NCBI GenBank assembly: GCA_963575745.1
Contig: CAUYUJ010015031.1
Coordinates: 73,234-137,233, forward strand
DNA: 64,000 bases
From: Prorocentrum cordatum
Taxonomy: Eukaryota > Sar > Dinophyceae > Prorocentrales > Prorocentraceae
Reading direction: 5' to 3'
The notes beneath the pieces are model-generated. The model saw only the letters and a program-made list of their open reading frames with translations. It searched no databases and was not told the DNA's origin. A program made the position numbers and the translations under genes. This document shows, piece by piece, positions 44,461-53,759 of this stretch. Numbering within the stretch: position 1 is the stretch's first letter; every line of letters begins with the position of its first letter.

Positions 44461-45290
44461 TAGTCCCCGCCTTGATGTAGGTGGCGATGCTGCTGATGAT
44501 GGTGGCTGTGATGGTGACGATACCGATGATGCCGTTGACAATGCTGGTGATGGTGGCGATGGTGATGGCGACGGTGATGGTGACGGTGATGCTGGTGGTG
44601 ATGTTGATGTTCATGATTGTGATGATGATGTTGATGATGTTGTTTGTCGTGATGATGTTGATGCTAATCATAATGATGGACATGTTGATGATGTTGGATT
44701 TGTTGATGATGCTGGTGATACGTATGATGACGATAATGATGATACTGCCAAGACTTATGCTGCTGCTCATGACGATGATGGTAGTGGTTTTATGAGAACA
44801 AGGATGAGGATGATGGTGATGCTGCCGATGCCGATGACGACGATGCTGATGATGACGATGATGATGAGGCTTACGATGATCATGGTGATGCTGATGATGA
44901 TGACGGTGGTGGTGGTGATGATGATGTTGACGATGGTGACCATGGGAACGATATTGACGACGACGATGATGATGATGATGCTGATGCTGATGATGATGAT
45001 GACTATGATGAGGAGGATGGTGAGGATGAGGATTACGATTCGGATGAAGATGGTGGTGGTGGTGATGTTAATGATCATGATGATAATGATGACGATGATG
45101 GTGACGATGATGATGATGAGGACGAGGATGAGGATGAGGATGAGGATGAGATGCTGATGATGCTGATGCTGATGCTGATGCTGCTGCTGATGATGATGAT
45201 GATGATGATGAGGAGGAGGAGGATGATGATGATGATGACGATGCTGATGATGATAGTTGGTGGTGGTCGTGGTGGTGGGCATGAGACGAC
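44461..45290. repeat. (GAT)n array with variants
   Basis: About 830 bases of GAT/GGT/GCT-type trinucleotides; reads as Asp, Met or Ile/His runs. No gene inferred. Confidence 0.95.
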
Positions 45291-45880
45291 GACATCGACG
45301 ACGACGGCGACGTCGGTTTTTGTTTTTGTGTATCTTGGTCGAGCAGCGATTGCGACCTCTGCGCAGGGCAGGTTCCGGCTTCACGCGACGACGGCCGAGG
45401 GAGCCCCCGGGCGGGCAGGACGTCGCGCTGCTGCCCTCGGGCCTCGCGCGGCCCGCCGCGCCCTACGCCGGCCTCCTCGGCCGCACCGCCCCGCCACCGC
45501 GCGCACGCGGGGCACGTCGCCGCCGTCGGGGTCGTCGCCGTCGACGCCGCCGCCGTCGTCGTCGGGGCCGTCGGGCTCGTTGGGACCGTCGCCGTCGTGG
45601 GGGCCGTCGCTGTGTCGTGGGGTCGTCGTCGCCGCTGCCACCGTCGTCCCAGGTCGTCGTCGTCGTCGGTGTCGTCGGGGTCGATGTTCGTGGGGTGTGC
45701 CGTCGTCGTCGGCAGCGTCGTCGTCGTCGACGTCGCCGGTCTCCAGAGAAAAGGTGTTGCCGGTTTGCGTGGTTTGCGAAATGGTGGTGGATGAGGACAG
45801 CCTCGGCATGGTGCGGCCGAGGCGCTCCGAGGAAACGCGCGTCGACGAGGCCAATCCCGACGCGGACCGCAGCTCAGCCA
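45291..45880. repeat. (GTC/CGA)-rich tract, no gene
   Basis: Many cgtcgtcgtc and gacgacgac runs in a very GC-rich context. Overlapping Arg- and Asp-rich frames on both strands are compositional. Confidence 0.7.
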
Positions 45881-46036
45881 CGCGCAGAGGGGGGCAAGGA
45901 GAGGGGGAAGGCTCCTTCGCAGCACCCCTGCTTCTTAGAAGGCGCCAGCCTTCTCTGTATATGCAAGGGCCGCCCCTTCTAAGAAGCAGCCTCCTTCTAA
46001 GGAGCCTTCCCCCTTGCCCCTACCCCCTTCTGCGCG
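45881..46036. mobile_element. Palindromic-core TIR element PAL copy 1
   Basis: The left end cgcgcagaggggggcaagga, continuing to gggggaaggctcctt, matches the reverse complement of the right end (cgcgcagaagggggtagggg, continuing to caagggggaaggctcctt) over about 38 bases. The 156-bp element holds three TTCTAAGAAGC-type imperfect palindromes (ttcttagaagg, ttctaagaagc, ttctaaggagc). Non-coding; a MITE-like structure. A larger relative is at 48631. Confidence 0.75.
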
Positions 46037-46489
46037 CCGCCAAAAAAGCTCCAGGGTGCTGGCGGAGACGCCTGAGGAGTAGGACGCCGCGCCTTGGAGC
46101 TGGCTGGTGGCCCGAGGTGGCCCAGCATGGGTTTAGCCAGCAGGAGGGGAGGGCCGGTTCGAGGTTCTACCCTGAGATCCGACGTGCCAAAAAAATCGCA
46201 GCATCGTAACACACCACACACAGCGCCTTAGACACCATCGATCTGCGAGGGCCCACGGGCCCGAGGAAGGGCGAAAACGCCCGGCTCGAAACAATTTGGG
46301 CGCCAGGATCTCAGGGTAGGCTCGCGAAGGTTCGTTTGGTTGTCGCGGCCCTCGGGGGGGCGCTGCTTGTGGGCCCTGGGGCCGTCGAGAGTGGGTCTGG
46401 GTTGCGAGACTGCACCCCGGATGGAGCCTGGGATGGGCCCGTGGACCAATTCATCACGGATTTCCAGCTTCCTGCCCCCTCCTGACAGA
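46037..46489. other. No gene seen
   Basis: Mixed sequence with short frames only; nothing recognised. Confidence 0.5.
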
Positions 46490-46700
46490 TTTCAGGAAGG
46501 GGCATAAAGCACACAGACATAATGAATCGTCGACTCCCAGGAATCTATGGGGAAATATTCGGAAATATGGGAAGTGGGGGGGGGGGTGACGAAAACCCTG
46601 AAAAAATGTAAAAAAATGGGGATTCCTGAGATTTGTGTGTGTGTGTGTGTGTGTCTACGTGTGTGTGTCCCTGGGCCTCTTTGTCCCTGGGCCTCTTCAA
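46490..46700 (+). repeat. Family B dispersed repeat, copy 2
   Basis: ttcaggaagg, cacacagacataatgaatcg, atatgggaagtgggg and a gatttgtgtgtg microsatellite (46631-46652) ending in ccctgggcctctttg, as in 58159-58318. A family A left end lies about 220 bases downstream. Confidence 0.65.
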
Positions 46701-46919
46701 GATTCTCTGGGGTCCCAGCCGGTTCAGACCCCGCGGCCACTTCCAAGCCGCGCCCGCGCGTTCTCGCGGAGGCCGAGTGGACACGCTGGCGCCCGAGTCG
46801 GCGAGGCCTCACGATGCGGAGGCGGTGTGGGAGCCCGCTGGCGTGCGAGTCGGCGGAAGCCTCTCACCCGGGGCCCAGCGGAGCGCCGTGCGGGCACGGC
46901 ACCGGCTGCCCCCAGCCCG

Positions 46920-46955
46920 AAGTCGGGCGTGCCCCTCTACATGGGGAGCATTCAA
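46920..46955 (+). mobile_element. Family A TIR element, left-end fragment
   Basis: aagtcgggcgtgcccctcta then catggggagcattcaa. No right end follows. Confidence 0.55.
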
Positions 46956-47164
46956 TCTTACCCTGGCGACGTACCCAACCCTGGCGCAATGCGGGGCAGG
47001 AGTAGCTTGGGAGATCTGGCGAGAAGGCGGCGGCGTGACATGGAGGCGTATACTTCTGCGAGCGGCATTCGGAAGCTTCGTAGGTTCCCAATCCAGGGAT
47101 TACCGATGAGTAACTAAGTGAACCCCTGAGTCACTAAGGAAAACGCAAGACCCAAAAGGAGACT

Positions 47165-48060
47165 GTGGTCAAGGGGCTTGAAACGTCGGCGGGGCAGCAG
47201 CAACATGACATGGCCCCCCAGGGACGGCGAGGTCCCGCTCAGGTCCGCGCGGGGCCTCTTTCCGCTGGACTCACCAGCAGCCTTCGAAAGTGGCGAGCAC
47301 ACCTGAAGCCTTCCAAAGTGGCGACAGCTTCGCAGATCGCAGCCCCCCAGCGACAGAGAGGTCTCGCTCAGGTCTGCGCGGTGCCTCACCCCGCTAGACC
47401 CACCAGCAGCCTTGGAAAGTGGTGATCATTTTGCAGGTCGCAGCCCCCCAGGGACGGCGAGGTCTCGCTCAGGCTTGCGCGGTGCCTCACTCCGCTGGAC
47501 CCACCAGTAGCCTTCGAAAGTGGCATCAGTCTCGCAGATCGCAGCCCCCCAGCGACGGCGAGGTCTCGCTCAGGTGTGCGCGGTGCGTCACTCCGCAGGA
47601 CCGACCCACCAGCAGCCCTCGAAAGTGGCGACAGTTTCGCATATCGCAGCCCCCCAGGGACGGCGAGGTCTCGCTCAGGTCTGCGCGGTGCCTCACTCCG
47701 CTGGACCCACCAACAGCCCTCGAACGTGGCGACAGCTTCGCAGATCGCAGCCCTCCAGCGACGGCGAGGTCTCGCTCAGGTCCTCACTCCGCTGGACCCA
47801 CCAGCAGCCCTCGAAAGTGGCGACAGTTTCGCAGATCGCAGCCCCCCAGGAACGGCGAGGTCTCTCTCAGGTGTGCGGTGCCTCACTCCGCTGGACCCAC
47901 CAGCAGCCCTCGAAAGTTGCGACAGTTTCGCAAATCGCAACCTTCCAGGGACGGCGAGGTCTCGCTCAGGTCTGCGCGGTGCCTCACTCCGCTGGACCGA
48001 CCCACCAGCAGCCCTCGAAAGCTGCGACAGTTTCGCAGATCGCAGCCCCGCGGCCGCGGC
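47165..48060. repeat. Satellite of about nine 100-bp units
   Basis: The block cgcagatcgcagccccccag is spaced at 47341, 47442, 47542, 47648, 47748, 47840, 47939 and about 48043 (92 to 106 bases). Each unit also has ctcactccgctggacccacc and cctcgaaagtggcgacag. Units not divisible by three keep changing frame, so the three forward frames give similar peptide repeats; no gene is inferred. Confidence 0.95.
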
Positions 48061-48149
48061 GAAGATGACGAGAGGAGGCGGTAGGCGGCAGGACAAGGAG
48101 GAAAACGCGACCGCGGTGTTGTAATCAAAACGAATACCCAACCAAGGAG

Positions 48150-48277
48150 GGTTGGGAAATAAACAAAAAATCGTCAGGGGACGATTTTTGCAATCCTTTT
48201 TGAGTATTTGTTGAGTATTCCCTGCTGTTTGTTTAATGTGTCCTTCAAAATCCGCCTGTAGGGGGACATGCCCGACC
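48150..48277 (+). mobile_element. Family A TIR element, copy lacking the left end
   Basis: Core aaacaaaaaatcgtcagggg then acgattttt, and a clear right end tccgcctgtagggggacatg then cccgacc. The expected left TIR is replaced by unrelated sequence. Confidence 0.65.
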
Positions 48278-48630
48278 CAACACTATAGTCTGGCATCAGC
48301 AAGGACGCCGTTTCTGCGTGTGGATCCGCCGCCGGAACCGCGGAGGGCGAGGTGGAGGATCGGTGCCGAGTGCCCATGGCACAAAAAGTGCCGATGGCTC
48401 TTCGACCGCGAAGATACGGTGGAGCCCACGGAGGTGTGCACATGTTACGCCCAGGCAGCTCGACGACGTGGCAGAACAAAAAGTCGCCTGCGTAGCAGAC
48501 GCGTTGCCAGGTTGGAACAGAGAGCGGAGGAGCTGCGTAACATCATCTTTTTGCTGCAGGGGCAGCGTGAAAAGAGGTTCGGCTCCAGGGGGGGGGCCAT
48601 ACATCGCCGATAAGGTTATTGTACCAGCCG
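48278..48630. other. No gene recognised
   Basis: Two overlapping plus-strand frames (to 48613 and to 48836) exist, but neither shows a known motif; the second runs into the PAL element. Confidence 0.45.
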
Positions 48631-48952
48631 CGCGCAGAGGGGGGTGGCGGGAGGGGGGAAGGCTTCTTAGAAGCACACCCCCTCTTAGAAGGCGCGGTGC
48701 CCCTTCTAAGAAGCTCGTGGTTTGTGTTTTAGAAGCTGTTCCTGGCGTGCTTCTAAGAAGCAGGTGGCTAGCTTCTACGAAGCTGCATGTTGCTTCTACG
48801 AAGCAGCTCCGTGCATCTCAGAAGATGCTGGGGTGATTCTAAGAAGCGGCGCGCCCCTGGCTTCTGAGAACGGCGGCCGACGCCTTGTCAGAGCCAGCCG
48901 CCTTCTCGGAAGCCTTCCCCCCCTCGCTCTGAGTACCCCGTGGTGCGCGCCG
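48631..48952. mobile_element. Palindromic-core TIR element PAL copy 2
   Basis: The left end cgcgcagaggggggtggcgg, continuing to gaggggggaaggcttc, pairs with the right end (gaagccttccccccctcgct, continuing to ggtgcgcgcc). The interior carries about ten TTCT(A/C)(A/G)GAAG-type palindromes such as cttctaagaagc and cttctacgaagc. About twice as long as copy 1. Non-coding. Confidence 0.75.
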
Positions 48953-49009
48953 CCCGTGGTAGGCCCACCCCTCCCAGGAGCATGCGGATTCACTGTCGAG
49001 GGCCCGCCG

Positions 49010-49199
49010 CCGATCACCAAGGGCTCCCTCGAGGGCGCGAAGTTATTCGCGCTTCGCGCTTCGCGGTCCTCGTTCCTTCTCCCCCTCCTCCTCGTTCTCC
49101 TAATCTCCCTTTGGGAGGGCGGCGCGAGAGCGCGAGGTTATTCGCGCTTCGCGCTTCGCGCAGCGCGAAGCGCGAACTTAGGAGCCCTTGATCACTCGG
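49010..49199. mobile_element. TIR element with duplicated TTCGCGCTTCGCG core
   Basis: ccgatcaccaagggctcc at the left matches the reverse complement of the right end ggagcccttgatcactcgg with a few differences. Two direct copies of ttattcgcgcttcgcgcttc (49043 and 49139) lie inside, plus gcgcttcgcgcagcgcgaagcgc, a near-perfect palindrome. 190 bases, non-coding. It begins only 57 bases after PAL copy 2. Confidence 0.65.
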
Positions 49200-49950
49200 T
49201 CGTGCACCGCCGACGCGCGGCTGTCCTGGGAGCTCGGAGCCGGCCACAACAGCGACGGCTCGGACGGCTCGGACGGGGGCGCTTCCGAGCGCGGGCCGCG
49301 AGCACACAAGGCAGCCGCCGACGACAGCGAGGCAGCGCGGGCGATTCCTTCTGTGGGTGCGTTACCAAGCGGCTTCGCGTGTCGGGGTGATTATCATGGG
49401 GGTGGATTATTTGGGAGGGAGGGAGGGGGAGGGAGGGGGAGGGAGGGCCGCTCCGGTGACCGCGACGGCAGATGGAGCCTGCCGCAGGAGGGAGCGCCGG
49501 GCAGGACGACCGAGGAGGGGCTGCTCATCGGCACGCACGGTGTGGGTACAATGCCCAACAGCAGTTCCTGTTCAGTTCATTTTGAACAGGGCTCGCTGTC
49601 CGCGCCGCCGCGGCCTGTCTCCACTTGAGACCGAAGGCCGCCTGCCCAACAGCGGCCGCTTGTGGTTTGGGACAGCATCTGTTGGTGGTCATTGTGCCCG
49701 TCTTTTCCGTACCCATGTCGGGCGTCCAAAGCACAGGTCCACGGAACATTTCTGTGCACCGTGCCGCGTTTCGGAACTTTTGTATGCAAACGGCATAGCC
49801 ATAACCTTTTTCGGAGCTCCGCCCGGATGTTTTGGATCTGCAGTGGGGCCCCCTGGCGGCCCCTGGCGGCGCCGCCCCCGGAGCGCTCCGCGCGCCGGGG
49901 AGGGGGGTCGAGCGCCGATCCGAGAGATCCGCGCGGACCTTTGAAAGTTT
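49200..49950. other. No gene seen; G-rich tract and a small hairpin
   Basis: gggagggagggggagggagg at 49418-49447 could form a G-quadruplex. cctgttca (49567-49574) and tgaacagg (49583-49590) form a perfect 8-base hairpin stem. 49875-49948 resembles 25169-25245. No gene recognised. Confidence 0.5.
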
Positions 49951-50120
49951 TCACACTTTTTCCTCCCTCGGTCCCGGGTTCGCTTGGTCGCTGCCTCGGG
50001 CCAGGCAGCGGCAGGGGGGCTGACGGCAAGCACATGCCGCCGCACTGGGCGGTCCAGACGCTGGGCGCTGATGGCGTGACGAAGCCAATCACATGGCCCT
50101 TGTCCAACCAGCCCCGATCC
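49951..50120 (-). repeat. B2 repeat of the split-direct-repeat element
   Basis: 170 bases beginning (plus strand) tcacactttttcctccctcg and ending ccagccccgatcc. It aligns to 50708-50877 without indels and with about two mismatches. Forms the 3' end of the element. Confidence 0.9.
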
Positions 50121-50340
50121 GCCAGATGAAAAGACAGAATAGAATGCTTAAGATTCTAACGAATTCAAGCCGAATTCAGGGACACGAATTGCAGCAAAAA
50201 TGTTTGGCCAAAGTGGCGCAACGGAGGAATCGGCTCGAGCTTGCGCCTGTCTTAGGCACCTGCGTCGAACAGCGCTGACTGACTTAGGGAGGGCTGGCAG
50301 GGAGAAGAAAATCTATGGAAGGGGGATGGGGAGGAGGTGG

Positions 50341-50707
50341 GAACCGATCAGCTACGGATCGTTCGCCCTGGACGCTTCCGCACCCCCATCATGACAATAG
50401 CATGGCGCACCAAGTCCGTGACATACGAGTGCGCCGACGGGGGGCGGTAGGGAAGCATCGGTCCCCCTACCATGGAAGGCATTCCGGATCTCAGTGTTGG
50501 TTCCGTTTGTGCGGAACCGCCCCCGCTTACTTCCTCCCCCCTTTCACTCCTACCCCCTCTGGCCCTTCCTCTCAACCCTAACTGCCCTCACTCACTGCAA
50601 CGTGCGAAAGCCTATCCGATAGAACTGCACTGACCCACTGCGATACGCGATACCCTATCCGATGGAGGCAAGTGTGAACAACCGTGGCGGTACCCGCCCC
50701 TTCTTCA
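50341..50707 (-). repeat. A2 repeat of the split-direct-repeat element
   Basis: 367 bases, plus-strand start gaaccgatcagctacggatc and end cttcttca. Matches 57463-57833 with about ten substitutions and two small gaps (1 and 3 bases). Directly adjoins B1. Confidence 0.9.
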
Positions 50708-50877
50708 TCACACTTTTTCCTCCCTCGGTCCCGGGTTCGCTTGGTCGCTGCCTCGGGCCAGGCAGCGGCAGGGGTGCTGACGGCAAGCACATGCCGCTGC
50801 ACTGGGCGGTCCAGACGCTGGGCGCTGATGGCGTGACGAAGCCAATCACATGGCCCTTGTCCAACCAGCCCCGATCC
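50708..50877 (-). repeat. B1 repeat of the split-direct-repeat element
   Basis: Same 170 bases as 49951-50120. Lies between the recombinase gene and A2. Because B2 repeats it distally, circular or linear intermediates could be rebuilt from A and B halves, as proposed for this element class. Confidence 0.9.
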
Positions 50878-51930
50878 GAACACCCCACTTCCTGACGACC
50901 AGTCTCCGGAAGCCCCCCAAGCCGCCACCCTCAAAACCGCCGCTCGACGCAGGAGCGCCTCTGCCGGCGTACCGCGTGACCAGGCTGTGAGTTCTGCCGC
51001 GGCCGTCTCGATGTAAATTCTAGCTGTGGCCGCCTGCTGCCACCGGCCGACGACAACCACTTTGTCCTAAGACCCTGTCACGTGCCACAGCCAAGTGGCC
51101 CCGCCCCTCCGGAGCCCGTAGGGGGTCACCAAGTCGCCAGACATCCCAAAGAGACTGCACAACCATTTGTAATCATATTTGAATTGCGAAGGAGGTTTGC
51201 TGTACAGGGGTTGGTGGTGGTGGCGGGAACGAGCCGCCAGCCGCAGAGTTTTGACGGTAATCGCATCGTGGATGGTGACGTGTTCCACCCCCCCGCGTTT
51301 TCGGGAGGTCTTTGTGTCTTTCAAAAAGATGACAACGCGTTGCCCATCCGGGCTAAATTGCAATTGGGCGGGCGTAAGTGAAGTTATCTCAGCAGTGCGC
51401 AGAAGACCCAGAAAACCTGCCAACAGCAATGCCGCCAAATCGACTCGGTCAAACGCCATGGCTGCTCCCACAGCTGCGCGCAATAATTCGGAACTGAGAG
51501 GAAAAGCGCGCCGGCGCTCAAGGACTCCGTCCCAATTTTTCAGATACTGCCTTGCGGTGGGAACTGCTGACCGCATACCAGGGTAGAAACGCACCAGCCC
51601 CGCCACCGTGTCAGTGGCGTATCCGTGCGACTCGCCTTCTTGCCACATGTGGTTGATATATTCCGCCAGAGTGGTGTCTAAAGACATTAACGTTTGTGGA
51701 ATATCAAGGTTATACGTTCGAAGATAATGGAAAAATCTTGTGACTGCCCGTTTATACCGTTCCCTCGTCTTTGCAACAATGCCTACTTCGCTGAGGTGAC
51801 GGCGCTTCGAAAGCGCCGCCAGCGCACGCGCCTTAAATGGCATGGTGGGCACGATGCAGGCGGCTCGCGGCGTCCGCGAACTGCAATGCGGACATCGTCC
51901 AAACCCCCACTGAGTAGACATCCATTGCAA
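50800..51930 (-). pseudogene. Tyrosine recombinase (phage-integrase family) with in-frame TAG
   Basis: The main frame (51930 to 51070) starts with a Cys/basic segment and has a core-binding-like stretch (YKRAVTRFFHYLRTYNLDI). Catalytic box I is LLLAGFLGLLRTAEITSLTP, with the Arg at about 51393, and a Lys-rich beta hairpin (VIFLKDTKTSRKRGG) follows. Box II is TPYGLRRGGATWLW (51102-51130); the usual HxxR is YxxR here. A TAG at 51067-51069 then stops it, but the same frame continues with GRWQQAATARIYIE, whose Tyr codon (51013-51015) is the expected nucleophile. So one nonsense change separates the nucleophile from the rest. The protein would insert the element by site-specific recombination. Confidence 0.85.
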
Positions 51931-52550
51931 GCTCGTACGCCATCAATCGCCGACGGGGTCTGTTGAGCCGTTGGCTGGAGCTCCGCCCCTTTGCCACCAC
52001 AGCACAAGCCACCTGACTGTCAAACACATTGATGAAGCGGAATGTTTGGAAACACGATGAATGGGACTTTCTTCGAACGTAATTTAAATACGACACCAAT
52101 TCTAAAACGTTGATCCGCCAACGTGCTCTCCAGGCACGAATTTACTGCAGATGGCCATGGGCGCTTGTGGCATTGACCCCTGTTTCGCCACGCACCGCAA
52201 GGTGGCAATCTCGGGTGTACCGGCCTATCCGTGGACGCACTTTCGGGGAAGGCTTCTGCCCCGGACTCGGAAGATACAAAATGAGGAAGATTCGTATCTT
52301 CCTATCTCTTTCAACGTACGACGACGGGTCCAGCGGAATTTTTGCGCCCCCTTCCCCGGACAACTTCCGCTAGGGACGACGGTGACGACGGAGGCGAAGA
52401 CAAAGTGGAAGGAGGATGAGGAGGAGGAGGAGGAAGAGGGCAAGCAGGAGGGAGGGAGGAAGGACGACGACTACATACGCCTACGCCCCAAGCGCGGTGG
52501 CAGGAACTGCCGAAGGCAAACGAATATGTTGTGGTACCTTCCATGCGTAA

Positions 52551-53759
52551 TTACGCCATGGTACACGACCATTGCCAGGCGAATGCTGGATAAGGGACCG
52601 TCTGCGTGAGCTGCTCAGCTACGCTGGCTGCCAGCCAGACGTGTGCCCCTTTTGTGTCGGCCCACCTGAGGAGCTGACGTAAATGTGAACCTTCCCCGCC
52701 GGGGACCATTGTGTGAAGTTCCTCCGCAACCGCTGTCGAATCATATGCGGCGCCTGCCGACGATTTGCGCCGTAACGTAGAAATCTGGCCCTGAATCCAT
52801 CTTGCTCGGTCCGTGGGGACGGCAGGCACTGTCTGTGCCTGGAGCGCGGTGATAGACGCAGCGACAGCAGCCGCAAATCGACTTCGAAACTCGTCCCAAC
52901 ACATGGAATGTCTGTCTGCTCCGGCGGATGCCACCACTTTCTGGTGCAGAAGAGAAGAATTGTGAACCACGCGCCAAGACACCCGCCGGGCGCCGACGCC
53001 CGCGAACAGCTCGACTCGGTCGCACCACACGTCAGCGCAACTCTGCAGGTCCAAACTTGCAGGCAAATTCCATAAGAAGCTGTGCCGCGGATGCATCAAG
53101 GAGCCAAAGCCCCAGTTGACGATTCTGGACTTCACCCTGCTGATGGCCACGCGCGCCAGGCGATTGGCGACTGAAAGGGCCGCGCGCTCGGTCCGGCTCA
53201 GCTGCGGATTGCCATATGGACGCAAAGGGGATCGAAGCCGCCCGGCTTCGCACGCGCACGTGCTCCACGAAGATGCATCACATGCACACGTGAACGTCTG
53301 GTTTGGCACCTCCCAATGCTCCCACGCCGTGAAAGCATCGTTGGCCTCTGGCCACGTTGGCGGGATGTGCGCGGCATGCTCGCGGCACGACAACAGCTCC
53401 GACGCATCGCAAGGTTCGCGCACTTCGGTGCCTTGGCACGCCAATGCCCACGACAGCGCAGCCTCCTGGCCTGCGGCGCATTCGACAAATCCGTAGAGGC
53501 GCACCCCTGCCAGGGGGCACCCTTTGCGACGATGCTCCAACGCGCATTGCAAACTGCAAGTAATAGCCCCGCACTGCGCGGCACACTCGGCGGCGGCCCT
53601 CCGGGCCCCTCCGGCCGGAAGTGAAGCTTGGCAGACTGCGCATAAGTTGCAGCGAAGGCTGCCGCCTTCCGCCGTCTCCGACAGCGTCGCGTAGTGCGCT
53701 TGCACGCGAGTCCCCCGCCTGGGGTCCAGCACCGGCGCAAACGCAGATGCCTCGGCAGC
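52551..53759 (-). pseudogene. MYND-type zinc finger and conserved unknown region of the retroelement
   Basis: Same frame as the RT, opened again after a TGA at 53760-53762, so it is the RT polyprotein tail. About 45 residues in, CAVCQASLPA, then CAAQCGAITCSLQC and HRRKGC give the Cys/His order of a MYND finger (C-x2-C, C-x3-C, C-x4-C-x3-C, H-x3-C). Further on, GSLMHPRHSFLWNLP and a CWDEF/HSMCW segment weakly recall the methyltransferase-like region of DIRS elements, but no DPPY or other methylase signature is visible, so I do not assign it. The frame ends with TAA at 52551-52553. Confidence 0.6.

Noticed and set aside
47165-48124. Repeat protein reading SQIAAPQGRRGLAQVCAVPH
   Set aside because: The 100-bp satellite gives the same peptide words in three frames with unit lengths not divisible by three.
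48631-48952. Heat-shock element array (TTC/GAA words)
   Set aside because: The half sites are spaced by three bases (TTCTAAGAA), not the two expected for heat-shock elements, and they lie within a TIR element.
52551-53732. DNA methyltransferase domain in the recombinase element
   Set aside because: Only a loose likeness (HPRHSFLWNLP, VELFAGVGARR); no DPPY, PC or SAM-binding motif could be placed, so it is mentioned but not assigned.
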